64,000 nt of DNA from NCBI RefSeq assembly GCF_022815725.1, contig NZ_JALGRF010000001.1:558001-622000 (forward strand), in the 5' to 3' direction. Of this stretch, positions 36,034 to 45,100 are shown piece after piece; positions within the stretch are counted from its first letter, which is position 1, and each line of letters begins with the position of its first letter. The DNA comes from Streptomyces sp. APSN-46.1 (GTDB taxonomy: Bacteria > Actinomycetota > Actinomycetes > Streptomycetales > Streptomycetaceae). Made by a program: the position numbers and the translations under genes. The notes beneath the pieces are model-generated. The model was not told where the DNA came from. It saw only the letters and a list, made by a program, of their open reading frames with translations, and ran no database searches.

Positions 36034-36882
36034 ATGCACCGACAGCCTTCCGGCGACAAGACTGCACTGGTGAATACCCTGCCACCGCTGCCCGACCCGC
36101 TCCTCCTGCCGGTACGGGACCCGCGCGCCCGAGACCTCGTTCTCGACTATGCGGACATGCACGCCCTGGTTGCCGACCTGGTTCTGCCAGGCGACGCGTC
36201 GATGTACGTCATGAGCGCGATGGAAACCTCGCGCGAGCTCATCCGGCATTCCTACTACCGGTACGAGTTCGCCACCGTCGCCGTCACGCATTCCCTGTTC
36301 GCCCTGGAGCACGTCCTCGCCGAGCGTCTGGCCACGAACGAGCCGCTCCACGTCCTCATCGAGCGGGCCACCGACGCAGGGCTCATCACGGTCGGACTCG
36401 CCGCCGAACTCGACCGCAGCCGACTGCTCCGCGACAAGCTCACGCGGGGCGCCGAGTCAAGTGCCGCCCTCCGCCCGATCCAGGCCGTCGCAATGGTGCG
36501 TGCCGTCTTCGATGCCGTCTCCCTGCTCCTTCGCCCACCGTCCGTGGCAGAGACAGCCCCCGACGTGGGCGGAGCACAGCCCGAAGACGGACTCGCCCGG
36601 CTGTGGGAGGACCACCTGCGCGCACCGTTCCCCGATGGCTTCCGCGGCGTGGACTTCGACGGCGTGGACCTGGTTCTCCTGGACGCCGACGTCGCCGGCC
36701 TCGTGCAGAGAGAGCTGAACGGCGGACTCGACGACAGTGGCATCGCCTACCTCTGGGGCTGCATCACCGACCTCGGCAAGATCGTGCCGCTGATCAACGA
36801 GGAGTACTGCGCCTCCTACTTCACGAAACTTCGGACGATGGCCCAGGTCGCAGCAGCGCCCTACATCCCCACCGCGACCTGA
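36034..36882 (+). CDS. Hypothetical protein, helical
   Basis: A 282-residue soluble protein (start 36034 is the best of several). Long helical stretches include RELIRHSYYRYEFATVAVTH and SLFALEHVLAERLATNEPLH, with polar residues reminiscent of HEPN-type or abortive-infection-type helical proteins, but no RxxxxH motif was located with certainty. The C-terminal part (YLWGCITDLGKIVPLINEEY) is well conserved in appearance. No family claimed. Confidence 0.6.
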   Translation: MHRQPSGDKTALVNTLPPLPDPLLLPVRDPRARDLVLDYADMHALVADLVLPGDASMYVMSAMETSRELIRHSYYRYEFATVAVTHSLFALEHVLAERLATNEPLHVLIERATDAGLITVGLAAELDRSRLLRDKLTRGAESSAALRPIQAVAMVRAVFDAVSLLLRPPSVAETAPDVGGAQPEDGLARLWEDHLRAPFPDGFRGVDFDGVDLVLLDADVAGLVQRELNGGLDDSGIAYLWGCITDLGKIVPLINEEYCASYFTKLRTMAQVAAAPYIPTAT

Positions 36883-36922
36883 CCAACGGGTGAAACAGAC
36901 TCGGGGTCTCCCACGACCCTCG

Positions 36923-37489
36923 TCAGGGTCTGGCTCGATCACGTTCGATCAGGCTCTCTGGGCGTTTGACGGTTTTGCCCACGTCGTAGCGGATGGCGGG
37001 CTGCTTGTGCATGTTCGCGCCGGACACGGCGACGGCGAGCGGGATGCCCTGGGCATTGGACAGCACGTGCAGCTCGCTGCCCTTCTTGGCGCGATCGACC
37101 GGGTTCGGCCCGGTCAGCGATCCCCCTTTTGGCGTGAACGGAGGCCGCGTCGACGATCGCCGAGGTCCAGTCCACCTCGCCCCGGGCCCCGAGTTCGTCC
37201 AGCACCGCCCGGTGCAGCCGACGCCACGCCACAGGCCGGCCTCGGTCCATACCGTGAAGCGGCGATGCGCGGTGGCGGGCGACGTGCCGAACGTCGGCGG
37301 CAGTTGCCGCCAGGCACAGCCGCTGGTCAGCGCGTACACCACTGCCGTGAACACGGCCCGCTCGTCACACGGAGCGGTCCCACCACCTTGCGGACGAGCA
37401 GCGAACGACGGCAGCAACGGGGCGGCCAACTCCCAGAGTTCATCAGGAACCAGACGCTTCGATAGATCAGCACCCACGACCGGCATCAT
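36923..37489 (-). pseudogene. IS5-family transposase, frameshifted
   Basis: The N-terminal part (LVPDELWELAAPLLPSFAAR, TAVVYALTSGCAWRQLPPTF, TSPATAHRRFTVWTEAGLW) is typical for IS5/IS1647-type transposases. After that the frame shifts: RRLHRAVLDELGARGEVDW TS continues in another frame, then GGSLTGPNPVDRAKKGSELH in the first again. The C-terminus is replaced after SGANMHKQPAIRY. The gene is dead. Its outer terminal repeat GTGAGACAACCTCTAAG lies at 37510-37526. Confidence 0.8.
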
Positions 37490-37507
37490 GCCGCACGAAC
37501 ATCAAGT

Positions 37508-37531
37508 CACGTGAGACAACCTCTAAGCCTT
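37508..37531. repeat. IS5-type terminal repeat, copy 1
   Basis: GTGAGACAACCTCTAAG with flanking CAC and CCTT. A near-identical copy in the same orientation lies at 38235-38258. The two copies bracket the DinB gene. Confidence 0.75.
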
Positions 37532-38107
37532 GATTGGTGCGGCCGTCCTGGCGGCCTGCTCGATCTTCGCGCAGTAGGCTGCACGGGCTTCCTCGTCGAT
37601 CTGCTTCTCGTTTTCGGCGCGCACCCCGGTCCGGCCGTCGAGCCCCTCGCGCAGGATATCGGCGTGCCCGGCATGCCGGATGGACTCGCCGAGGACATGG
37701 ACCATGATGGCGAACAGGTTCGTGTTGGGATAAGGCTCCGGCCACCACGGCACGTGGCCGGGGGCGTCGAGGGGAAGCTCGTTGATCGTCGCGTCCGAGT
37801 GTTCCCACGTGCGCCGGTAGAACCCGATGATCTGATCGCGGGTCTCGTCCTCGGTCGCCCACAGATCGCTGCCGTTGGAGTCCTGCCACCGGGGCAGCGG
37901 TTCCGGGGAAGGGCGGTCGAAGACCTCGCCGAAGTACCTGGCCTCGACGCTGGCCACGTGTTTGACCAGGCCGAGGAGGTTGGTCCCGGTCGCTGTCAAA
38001 GGTCGGCGGGCGTCGTATTCGGACAAGCCGTCGAGTTTCCAGAGCAGCGCCTTGCGGTCCCGCCGCAGTCTCCCGTGCAGGTTGTCTTTCGCGAATTCAT
38101 CGATCAT
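37523..38107 (-). CDS. DinB-family (DfsB) protein
   Basis: A 194-residue DinB/YfiT-like four-helix protein: MIDEFAKDNLHGRLRRDRKA, LLWKLDGLSEYDARRPLTAT, NLLGLVKHVASVEARYFGEV with the first metal His in VKHVASVE, and MVHVLGESIRHAGHADILRE with the C-terminal HxxxH-type site. Such proteins are metal-dependent thiol-using transferases or are uncharacterised. Start 38107 is chosen from homology. The gene ends inside the left IS5-type repeat region and is otherwise intact. Confidence 0.85.
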   Translation of the reverse strand: MIDEFAKDNLHGRLRRDRKALLWKLDGLSEYDARRPLTATGTNLLGLVKHVASVEARYFGEVFDRPSPEPLPRWQDSNGSDLWATEDETRDQIIGFYRRTWEHSDATINELPLDAPGHVPWWPEPYPNTNLFAIMVHVLGESIRHAGHADILREGLDGRTGVRAENEKQIDEEARAAYCAKIEQAARTAAPIKA

Positions 38108-38137
38108 GCGGCATGAGCCTGCCATGGGCTGCTCATG

Positions 38138-38241
38138 GTCTCAAGATCCCGTACGTGGTCCGCAACGACTGGCAGAGCCGAGGCCTGGCCATGGCCGCCG
38201 CCCTGACCTGCTACAAGAAGCTCGCGAAACTTGCCACGTGA
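38138..38241 (+). pseudogene. IS5-family transposase C-terminal fragment
   Basis: LKIPYVVRNDWQSRGLAMAA followed by ALTCYKKLAKLAT and a stop is the end of an IS5-type transposase on the plus strand; the rest is absent. The terminal repeat follows at once (38235-38258). Confidence 0.7.
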
Positions 38242-38258
38242 GACAACTTCTAAGCCTT
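38235..38258. repeat. IS5-type terminal repeat, copy 2
   Basis: GTGAGACAACTTCTAAG, same orientation as the copy at 37508-37531 with one difference. Confidence 0.75.
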
Positions 38259-38259
38259 C

Positions 38260-38693
38260 CCTGCTCATCGCGCCGGGTGGCTGTCACACGTCGGAGCAGA
38301 CCCTCCGGAGTCTCCGGCCCGATACCGGCGACGATGACATCGCCAGCGGCCAGCTTCCCGGCATGAGTGGCGTCACGGTCGAACATCAACCGGTCGCCGG
38401 TGGCCCCGCCGACCAACCCCGGTTTGGACGCGTCCAGCACCTTCGTCGTGTGCGGCACCACATTGGCGTAGACCGCCTCGGCGGATTCCGTAACACCTGC
38501 CCTTACGGACGCCGTGACCGTTGGGTGCGTCGGGTACACGTCGGCGTCCGCGCTGCTCGGCCGACCACCAGCGGTACCCGGCGACCAGCGTGCACGCCGT
38601 TAATATGGCCGTCACAACCACGGCCGCCTTCCTGGCCCTGCCGCCGGGCGGCAGGGGGCTTGTCCAACGCGTCATGCAACTCCCCTTGTTCAC
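38260..38693 (-). pseudogene. Membrane-anchored protein, frameshifted and cut by IS5 fragment
   Basis: MNKGSCMTRWTSPLPPGGRA leads into a membrane helix KAAVVVTAILTACTLVAGYR and SAEQR, then after a one-base shift DADVYPTHPTVTASVRAGVT, PHTTKVLDASKPGLVGGATG and AGDVIVAGIGPETPEGLLRR. The C-terminal part ends at the IS5 fragment. The extracellular phrase resembles repeated domains of actinobacterial surface proteins; function unknown. Confidence 0.5.
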
Positions 38694-38759
38694 ACCACCG
38701 TTCAGGTACGGCGGCGGGCATGTGCGGAGCAGCGTACCGAGATACTCTAAGTAGAGAAT

Positions 38760-38797
38760 CCCCGCAGGTGGGAGGGGCGACCGCTAACCCTGCGGGG
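38760..38797. terminator. Hairpin in intergenic region
   Basis: CCCCGCAGG pairs with CCTGCGGGG across a 20-base loop; a small CTCT/AGAG stem lies just to the left. Could be a terminator or part of a structured leader. Confidence 0.4.
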
Positions 38798-38895
38798 CAC
38801 CTTCGAGCTCACTCGGACATGGTGGAGCAGTTGCCTCAGCTCTTCCTGGGGGCCTGACCTCCAGCCACTCCTGGTCGGTCACGAGGGCCGCCTGG

Positions 38896-39372
38896 TCAAC
38901 GGTCGGCCGGGCCTGGACGTCTGATGCGGCCCTTGACCGTCCGGGGCAGGGGGATCACCTGCGCCTGCGGGTCATGGCTCGCGTGTGCGGCGTTCTCCAA
39001 GGCCAGGAGGTTGATTGCGGCGGCGGAGATGCGAAGGCGTTCTTCGATGTCGGCGCAGTACTGCCGCAGTTCAGCGTACTGCTTCTTGAGTGCCTTGCGC
39101 TCGCTGAGTTCCTTGGCGAATGCCTCGGGCGTGGCACCTTGGGCTTTCACCCGGGTCTGGCTGCCGGTCCTCTGCCTGTGCTCGGCCGGCAGGCTCTCGA
39201 GCACAGTGAAGCAGGCGAGGGTGAGCACAAGCGCGGTCGCGCAGGCCAGTACCCAGAAGGCGGCTCGCCAGCTGCCCGAGCCGCTCGCCGCGACTCCGCC
39301 GACCAGCGGTGCCACGATGGGAGCCAGGCCTCTGAGGGCCATTGCGTAAGCAGTGCACTGCACCAAGGCCAA
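38896..39372 (-). pseudogene. Chimeric remnant: drug-transporter piece fused to an integrase-associated-type helical tail
   Basis: The first about 60 residues (LRGLAPIVAPLVGGVAASGS, WRAAFWVLACATALVLTLAC) are an internal piece of an MFS drug-resistance transporter. From about residue 75 the protein changes to a charged helical tail (FAKELSERKALKKQYAELRQ, AAAINLLALENAAHAS) unlike any transporter. It is most simply a junction of two gene fragments, although it is open and could be expressed. Confidence 0.5.
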
Positions 39373-39443
39373 GGCCGGACGCGTCCTGACTGTCCGCCCG
39401 CACCACGACCTCCTGGTCGCGACCCGCCGCCAGGCCGCCCCCC

Positions 39444-39572
39444 GTGAGCGTGACCGGAGTCTTCGGCCAGGAGACCGCCCAGGCCGTGACCGCCTTCCAG
39501 GCCGAACACCAGTTCACCACCGATGGCATCGTGGGCCCGGACACCTGGTCAGCCCTCGTCAACCTCACGTAA
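39444..39572 (+). pseudogene. Peptidoglycan-binding domain fragment
   Basis: VFGQETAQAVTAFQAEHQFT and TDGIVGPDTWSALVNLT with a stop form one half of a PG_binding_1 domain, as found at the end of cell-wall hydrolases. No enzyme domain is left in front of it. Confidence 0.65.
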
Positions 39573-39845
39573 TCACCGGGGCCTTCGCCTCCCGGACCAG
39601 CTCCGGGTCAGTGAACGGCGCCACGGTGGCCGGAGAGATCCCGGTGTTCACCTCACCGAGCAGGTCGCGCACCCATTTCCCCGCACCAGGCCGGCGCCTC
39701 CGCCGGGCCGTCGAGCCGGTCGCCGGCCGGGGACCAGGTGACGCACAAGATGCCGTGCATCGGCCGGTCGAGCCCGGTCTCCTCCAGCAGTTCTCGGTGG
39801 GCGCAGGTCTCCGGGTCTTCGCCCTGGTCGACCGCCCCCCTACCC
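39573..39845 (-). pseudogene. NUDIX hydrolase fragment
   Basis: ETCAHRELLEETGLDRPMHG contains the NUDIX-box core RELLEETG, followed by ILCVTWSPAGDRLDGP. The start of the box and both ends of the gene are missing or in other frames. Confidence 0.6.
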
Positions 39846-40350
39846 GGCGGACCCGGGGCGCGCCCCCGCGCTCATCGAGCTGGCCCGCGCCGAGTACCTC
39901 GCCGGGCGCTACGACGCCAGCCTGCGCCAATGTGCCGAAGCGGCCGACGCGGCGAAGGCGAGCGGACGGCCGGAGCTCCTCGCGGACGTCGCCCTCGTGC
40001 TCCAGGGCGTCACCTTCCCCCAGGCGTCGGACGCGATCACCCGGCTGTGCAGGGCCGCGCTCGCGGTCGAGGACCTGCCGGGCGCGGTGCGTGCCCGGCT
40101 GCTCGCCCAACTCGCCACCGCCTCCGCCGACCTCGGCGCGCTCGACGCGGCGGCCGAGCACGCCCGCGCCGCCCTCGCCCTGGCACAGTCCACCGGTGAC
40201 CTGCGGGCCGAACTCGACGCGGCCCGGGCGGTGCAGATGACCCTGGCCCATCCGGACGACACCGCCGAGCGGCTGCGCCTGGGCGAGCTGACCGTGGCCC
40301 GGGCCGAGCGGCTCGGCGACCCGCTCGCCGCCGCAGCGACGTTGAGCGTA
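39846..40350 (+). pseudogene. TPR segment of a large LuxR/LAL-type regulator
   Basis: LARAEYLAGRYDASLRQCAE, LLADVALVLQGVTFPQASDA and LLAQLATASADLGALDAAAE are the helical repeat region of a LAL or AfsR-like regulator. Neither the ATPase nor the C-terminal DNA-binding domain is present. Confidence 0.6.
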
Positions 40351-40538
40351 GCTTTCTTCGGCTGGAGCGTTGGGAGTACGACCACGAGAACATGGATGGC
40401 TTCGACTACGACCTCGGCGCAGCCCTCATCAGGTCCGCCGACGCCCCGGACGAGTCTGAGCTGAGCACCGTTCTCAACGCATGGGGCATCCAGCCCGGCC
40501 TCTTCGTCTATCCCTGGGAAAGCGACGATCCCAGGTAG
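40351..40538 (+). pseudogene. C-terminal fragment of an unknown acidic protein
   Basis: EYDHENMDGFDYDLGAALIR, SELSTVLNAWGIQPGLFVYP and WESDDPR with a stop are in a different frame from the preceding regulator piece and look like the conserved end of a separate small protein. An ATG at 40392 could express 48 residues. Confidence 0.4.
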
Positions 40539-40646
40539 GCCGCGATCGAGCATCCGCCCGAATGCGGTTCTGCTGTGCGGGCTTGAGGGAAGGGGACTGT
40601 CGGTGCCCGACGCCGACCAGGCCCGGCGCCAGCATGCTTACCTGGG

Positions 40647-41384
40647 TCATGCCTCCAGATCCTCCGTCACGGGCAGGCACTCGGCGAGCAGGTCGACGAC
40701 GTCGCGCCAGGCTCGCCGCGCGTGCCGTGGGTGGTAGCCGACGCCGGGGACCACGGGGTGGCCGACCGGCGGGTGGTGGAAGGCGTGCAAGGCGCCGCCG
40801 TAGACCGTGAGGCGCCAGTCGACGCCCGCAGCCTGCATCTCAGCGGTGAACGCGTTCCGTTGCGCGGGCGGCATGATCGGGTCTTCCGACCCGACCCCGG
40901 CCCACACCGGGCAGCGAATACGCGCCGCCTCGCCCGGTCGACCCGTGGTCAGTGCGTTGACTGTCCCGATCGCGCGCAGGCTGACGCCGCCGCGCCCGAG
41001 TTCCAGCCCGACGGCGCCCCCGGTGCCGTAGCCGACGGCGGCGATCCGGTCGGGGTCGGTCCGCAGTTCGGTGCGCAATACGTCGAGCGCCGCATGGCCG
41101 ATCCCCCGCATCCGGTCGGGATCAGCGAGCAGTGGCATGCAACGGGCCAGCATCTCCTCGGGGTCACTCAAATAGCGCCCGCCGTGAAGGTCGAAGGCCA
41201 GCGCTACATATCCCAGCTCGGCGAGAGCATCGGCCCGGCGGCGCTCGACGTCGCTGAGCCCCATGCCCTCTGGTCCGAGCAGCACCGCGGGCCGGCGGTC
41301 GACACCGGCCGGGAGCGCGAGGTGCCCGATCATCGTCAAACCGTCGGCCGGGTACTCGACCGTACGCGTCGTAATCGTCGTCAT
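40647..41384 (-). CDS. Dienelactone-hydrolase-family protein without the usual nucleophile
   Basis: A 245-residue alpha/beta hydrolase of the DLH family: ALAFDLHGGRYLSDPEEML, RIAAVGYGTGGAVGLELGRG, the acid in GVGSEDPIMPPAQR and the His in GGALHAFHHPPVG. In this family the elbow normally reads GYCFGG with a Cys or Ser nucleophile; here the position is Gly (GYGTGG). Acid and His are kept. It may be inactive, use another residue, or bind rather than hydrolyse. The gene is otherwise intact and full length. Confidence 0.82.
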   Translation of the reverse strand: MTTITTRTVEYPADGLTMIGHLALPAGVDRRPAVLLGPEGMGLSDVERRRADALAELGYVALAFDLHGGRYLSDPEEMLARCMPLLADPDRMRGIGHAALDVLRTELRTDPDRIAAVGYGTGGAVGLELGRGGVSLRAIGTVNALTTGRPGEAARIRCPVWAGVGSEDPIMPPAQRNAFTAEMQAAGVDWRLTVYGGALHAFHHPPVGHPVVPGVGYHPRHARRAWRDVVDLLAECLPVTEDLEA

Positions 41385-41607
41385 GAGACTGGACAGTAGT
41401 GATCGTCGAGCCCGGTCCGGCCGGTGTTCTGCCGCCGGCAGAACAGCGTGGGTTTCTCTCTGAAATACGGCGAGGGCTCACAAGAACCGTCACAAACCCC
41501 CGCTGCACCGACGGGTGACCGCGGCGACCAGCAGGTGACCGGCGCGCGGAACAGCCGCCCGCGCCCGGCCTCCGCTCAGTCGTCGCATGGCAGCGTCGTG
41601 GGCAACA

Positions 41608-41625
41608 GTTTTACGGCCGTAAAAC
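41608..41625. promoter_or_regulatory. Perfect 18-bp palindrome
   Basis: GTTTTACGGCCGTAAAAC is a perfect palindrome in an otherwise G+C-rich intergenic stretch. It has the look of an operator for a TetR/GntR-type regulator; no such regulator gene is adjacent. Confidence 0.55.
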
Positions 41626-41629
41626 ACGG

Positions 41630-41667
41630 AGTGGCTCCATCCCGCAGTCAGCGAGACGGAGCCACTA
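41630..41667. terminator. Hairpin
   Basis: AGTGGCTCC pairs with GGAGCCACT across a 20-base loop. Confidence 0.5.
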
Positions 41668-41756
41668 GGAGGCACTGCTACGGCCTACGCGCCGTGAACA
41701 GCCAGGAGGCATTCGACGAGCACCGTGCGCTGCCCCTCCGCCGGTTTTCCGGCGGA

Positions 41757-42047
41757 TTACGCATCTTTGAGGAGTCCATTCGAGACCTGCTGCAGGATGG
41801 CTGCGAGTTGGATGCGGGCCTCTGAGGTATCTGAGGTATCTGAGGTATCTGAGGTAAGGGTGCCCCTCATGTCTTCGATGACGGCCCCGCCGTGGGCGAG
41901 GAAGCCGTATGCCTTAGCGTCCTCGCCGGGGGTCCAGATCTGTTCGGCAGGGTGCGTCGTGCCGTCGGCGGCCTCGATCTCGCACAGGGTCGTGGCGGTT
42001 ACGCGCTCACCCCCTCCCGGCACCGACCAGGTCGTGGTCATCGACAT
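41757..42047 (-). CDS. Small hypothetical protein with SDT repeat
   Basis: A 96-residue soluble protein starting MSMTTTWSVPGG. It contains EIEAADGTTHPAEQIWTPGE and a repeat SDTSDTSDTSE encoded by four copies of a 9-bp unit. No family recognised. The repeat lies between two predicted helices and may act as a linker. Confidence 0.55.
   Translation of the reverse strand: MSMTTTWSVPGGGERVTATTLCEIEAADGTTHPAEQIWTPGEDAKAYGFLAHGGAVIEDMRGTLTSDTSDTSDTSEARIQLAAILQQVSNGLLKDA
41821..41856. repeat. Four tandem 9-bp repeats in coding sequence
   Basis: TCTGAGGTA occurs four times without interruption; on the minus strand it encodes S-D-T units. The 9-bp period keeps the frame, so copy-number change would alter the linker length only. 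Confidence 0.9.
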
Positions 42048-42192
42048 CGACGTACAGCGCTGGCAGGCCGGGCAGAATCGCCTGCTGCGCGACGAGGTGC
42101 CCCGGGAAGATGACCGGCAAAGCCCCCACAGGGGGAGGCACACCTGGCAGACCGCCTCGCCGTGTTGTCAACCCGCTGACGGTGATGGATGG

Positions 42193-45100
42193 TTACGGAC
42201 GTAATGTGGTGGGGCATGGTGGGTTGAAGTCGACCGCCGTGAAGTGCTGGGCCCATTGGGCTCTGGTGATCCGGGGGTACGCGCTGTCGCAGATGCGGGC
42301 GGCGACCCTGTCCAGGCCGGTGTCCCACAGCCGGATCGTGAAGTCGTTGCCGCCGGTGGCCAGGGTATTGCCGTCCGGGCTGAATGCCACGGCCGGTACG
42401 GGGTTCGAGTGGCCGGTGAGGACGGCGGGAGTGGCCGCACCGCTCACGTCCCATAGCAGGGCCTTGCTGTCCGCGGCGCCGGCTGCCAGTCGGCGGCCGT
42501 CCGCGTCAAAGGTCAGCGTGTAGAGCCAGGAGCCGGACGCCGGTAGCTGCGTCACCTTCGCCGAGCGGCCGATGTCTTTGACGTCAATCAGCCAGACCGT
42601 CCTGTCCGTTCGGTGGAAGGCCGCCAGTCTCCGATTGTCGGGGCTGAACACGCCGCCGGTCAGAGGGTCGGATCGGAACGGGGACGGCAGTTCCCGGGGG
42701 TTGCGCGGTTCGCTGATGTCCCAGAACCGCAGCGAACCGGACTCGCCGGTGCTCGTCACCAGCGTGCGGCCGTCTGGCCGGAACGAGGCCATCGTGATGT
42801 GGGGCCCGTCCTTGACGATCCGGCTCAGCGGCCGGGGATTGCCGGGATCGGTCAGGTCCCACAGTCCGGCCGCATGTTGTGCCCAGACGGCCAGCAGGTG
42901 GCCGCCCGGGCCGAAGCCGACCCCGCCGACTTCGCCGGCTCCGGGGGTGAGGGTCGATGTCAGTCGCGGTCTGCGTGGATCGGTCACGTCCCAGACGCGG
43001 ACGGTGGTGTCCTCGCTGGCGGTGACGAGGGTGCGCCCGTCCGGGCTGAACGCCACGGACCGGACGAACTTGGTGTGCCCGTGCAGGACCGACAGCGGCC
43101 ACAGGGCCCGGCCGCCGGTGACCTGCCACAGCCGTGCGGTACCGTCCCAGCTGGCGCTGGCGAGCAGGTGGCCGCCGGGGGTGAACGCCAGGGACGTGAC
43201 CACGTCGTCGTGGGTCGCGAGCGACAGATCCCGCAGGTCCAGGAGCCGGTCGGAGTTGGCGAGCATGCGGCCGTCCGGGCTGAACGCGGCTTGGTAGAAC
43301 CCGCCCTGAACCATGCTGATCCGCTTCGGGTGTGCCGGGGCGGCGACATCCCAGAACTGGGTGGACCCGCCTACCGAGACGAGCGTGCTGCCGTCCGGGC
43401 TGAATGCCACCGACCAGACGATCGCGGGATGGCCGGGCAGGACGGCCGGTGGCTTCGTACGCTGACTGCTACCGATGTCCCAGACCCGTGCGGTGCGGTC
43501 CCAGCTCCCGGTCGCCACGGTCTGGCCGTCAGGGCTGAAGGCGGCCGAGGTCACCGTGTCGGTGTGTCCGCGCAGGACGTCGAGGAGGAGCGGATTCGTG
43601 GGGTCGATGACATCCCACAGTCTGGCGGTGGAGTCGCCGGTGGTCGCCAGCGTGCGGCCGTCCGGGCTGAACGTCGCCGAGGTGACCGTGCCGGTGTGGC
43701 CCGACAAGGTGGCCAGCAGCCGCGGGTGGCGGGGATCGCTCACGTTCCACAGCCGCGCCGCGCCGTCGGTGTGGCCGGTGGCGAGGACGCCGCCGGGCCG
43801 GTACGCCACCCACGTCGGCGCGGACAGCTGATCCGGCAGCGTGCTCAGCTCGGCGGGCGCACGCCGGTTCGCCACGTCCCACAGCCTCACCGAGCGTTCG
43901 CTCGCCGTGGCCAGGACACGGCCGCCCTCACCGAACGCCACCGACATCAGCCGATCCGGCTGGTTCAAAACGGCCAGCTGTACGGGGTGGTGGGCATCCC
44001 CGATGTCCCACAGCCGGACCGTGCGGTCCCAGCTCGCGGTGGCCAGGACCGGGCTCTTCGGGGCGAGGGAGATCGAGACCACGTCGGAGGTGTGGCCGGT
44101 GAGCCGGCTCGTGTACGGCGTCGCGAACGCGCTCATGAGCTGGTCGCGGACGTCGCCGGTGGCTGCCAGCCGGTACGCGGCCAGGTTCAGCTGCGCGGCG
44201 AGCGAGGGGTCCTGCGGCCGCACCTCGGCCGCGTCCGCGGCGGCCTTCCGCGCAATGGCCACGTTGCGCTGCTGGATGGTCGAGTCGCGCGAGTCGACGG
44301 CCAGCCCGCCCGCGGTCGCCGCGATGACCACCAGCACCGTGAGCAGCGTGACCAGCTGCCGCAGGCGGACCGTCCGTCGCCTGATCGCCGCCATCTCGCA
44401 GGCCTGCGCTTCCCGGCTCGCGTAGAGGAAGCGCCGTTCCTTGGAGGTCAGCCGGCTGCCGTCGGCGGCGGCCAGGTCCAGTGCCGCGGCCAGGCGGGCA
44501 CCCCGGTACAAGGCGTGCGGGTCGCGGTCCTGCACCTCCCAGTCGGCGGTCGCTTCGGTGAGCTGCCGGTGCAAGAGCAGCCGGTCCCGGTCCTCGGTCA
44601 GCCAGCCGCGCAGCCTCGGCCAGCACCGGATGATCGCCTCGTGGGTGATCTCGACGCACCCCTCGTCCAGCGTCACCAGCCGTTGCCGGGCGAGGGATTC
44701 GAGCACGAAGGCGGTGTCGGGGTTCGGGTCCAGCTCGTCCCTGGTGATTCGGCGCCTGGTGTCCTCCGTACCGTCGCCCAGCGCGGTCAGCCTGAGGAAC
44801 AGCGATCTGGCGAGGTCTTGCTGCACCGGCGACAGCCCCCGGTAGGCGGCCTCGGCGGTCTGCGCGAGCGCGTGCTGGATGCCGCCGGCCGCCAGATACC
44901 CGTCCAGGGTCAGGCGGCTGCCGCTGCGACGGCGCCAGGTCTCGACCATCGCGTGCGAGACCAGTGGCAACGCACCCGGCTGACCGGTCGCGTCCGCGAC
45001 CACGGCCGCCAGCAGCGGGCCGGTCACCGTGCAGTCGGCGAGCATGGCCGGCCGGGTGATGGCCTCGCGCAGCTCCTGGCTGCTCATCGGACCGACCGCG

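Larger units (their letters stand above)
41385..41756. other. Intergenic region with palindrome and hairpin
   Basis: No gene; contains the 18-bp palindrome at 41608-41625 and a 9-bp-stem hairpin at 41630-41667, listed separately. Confidence 0.5.

Noticed and set aside
36034..36882. HEPN RNase assignment
   Set aside because: Helical character is suggestive but the defining catalytic motif could not be placed with confidence.
41821..41856. Short CRISPR-like array
   Set aside because: The 9-bp units are contiguous without spacers and encode protein; no CRISPR array or cas gene was seen anywhere in the window.
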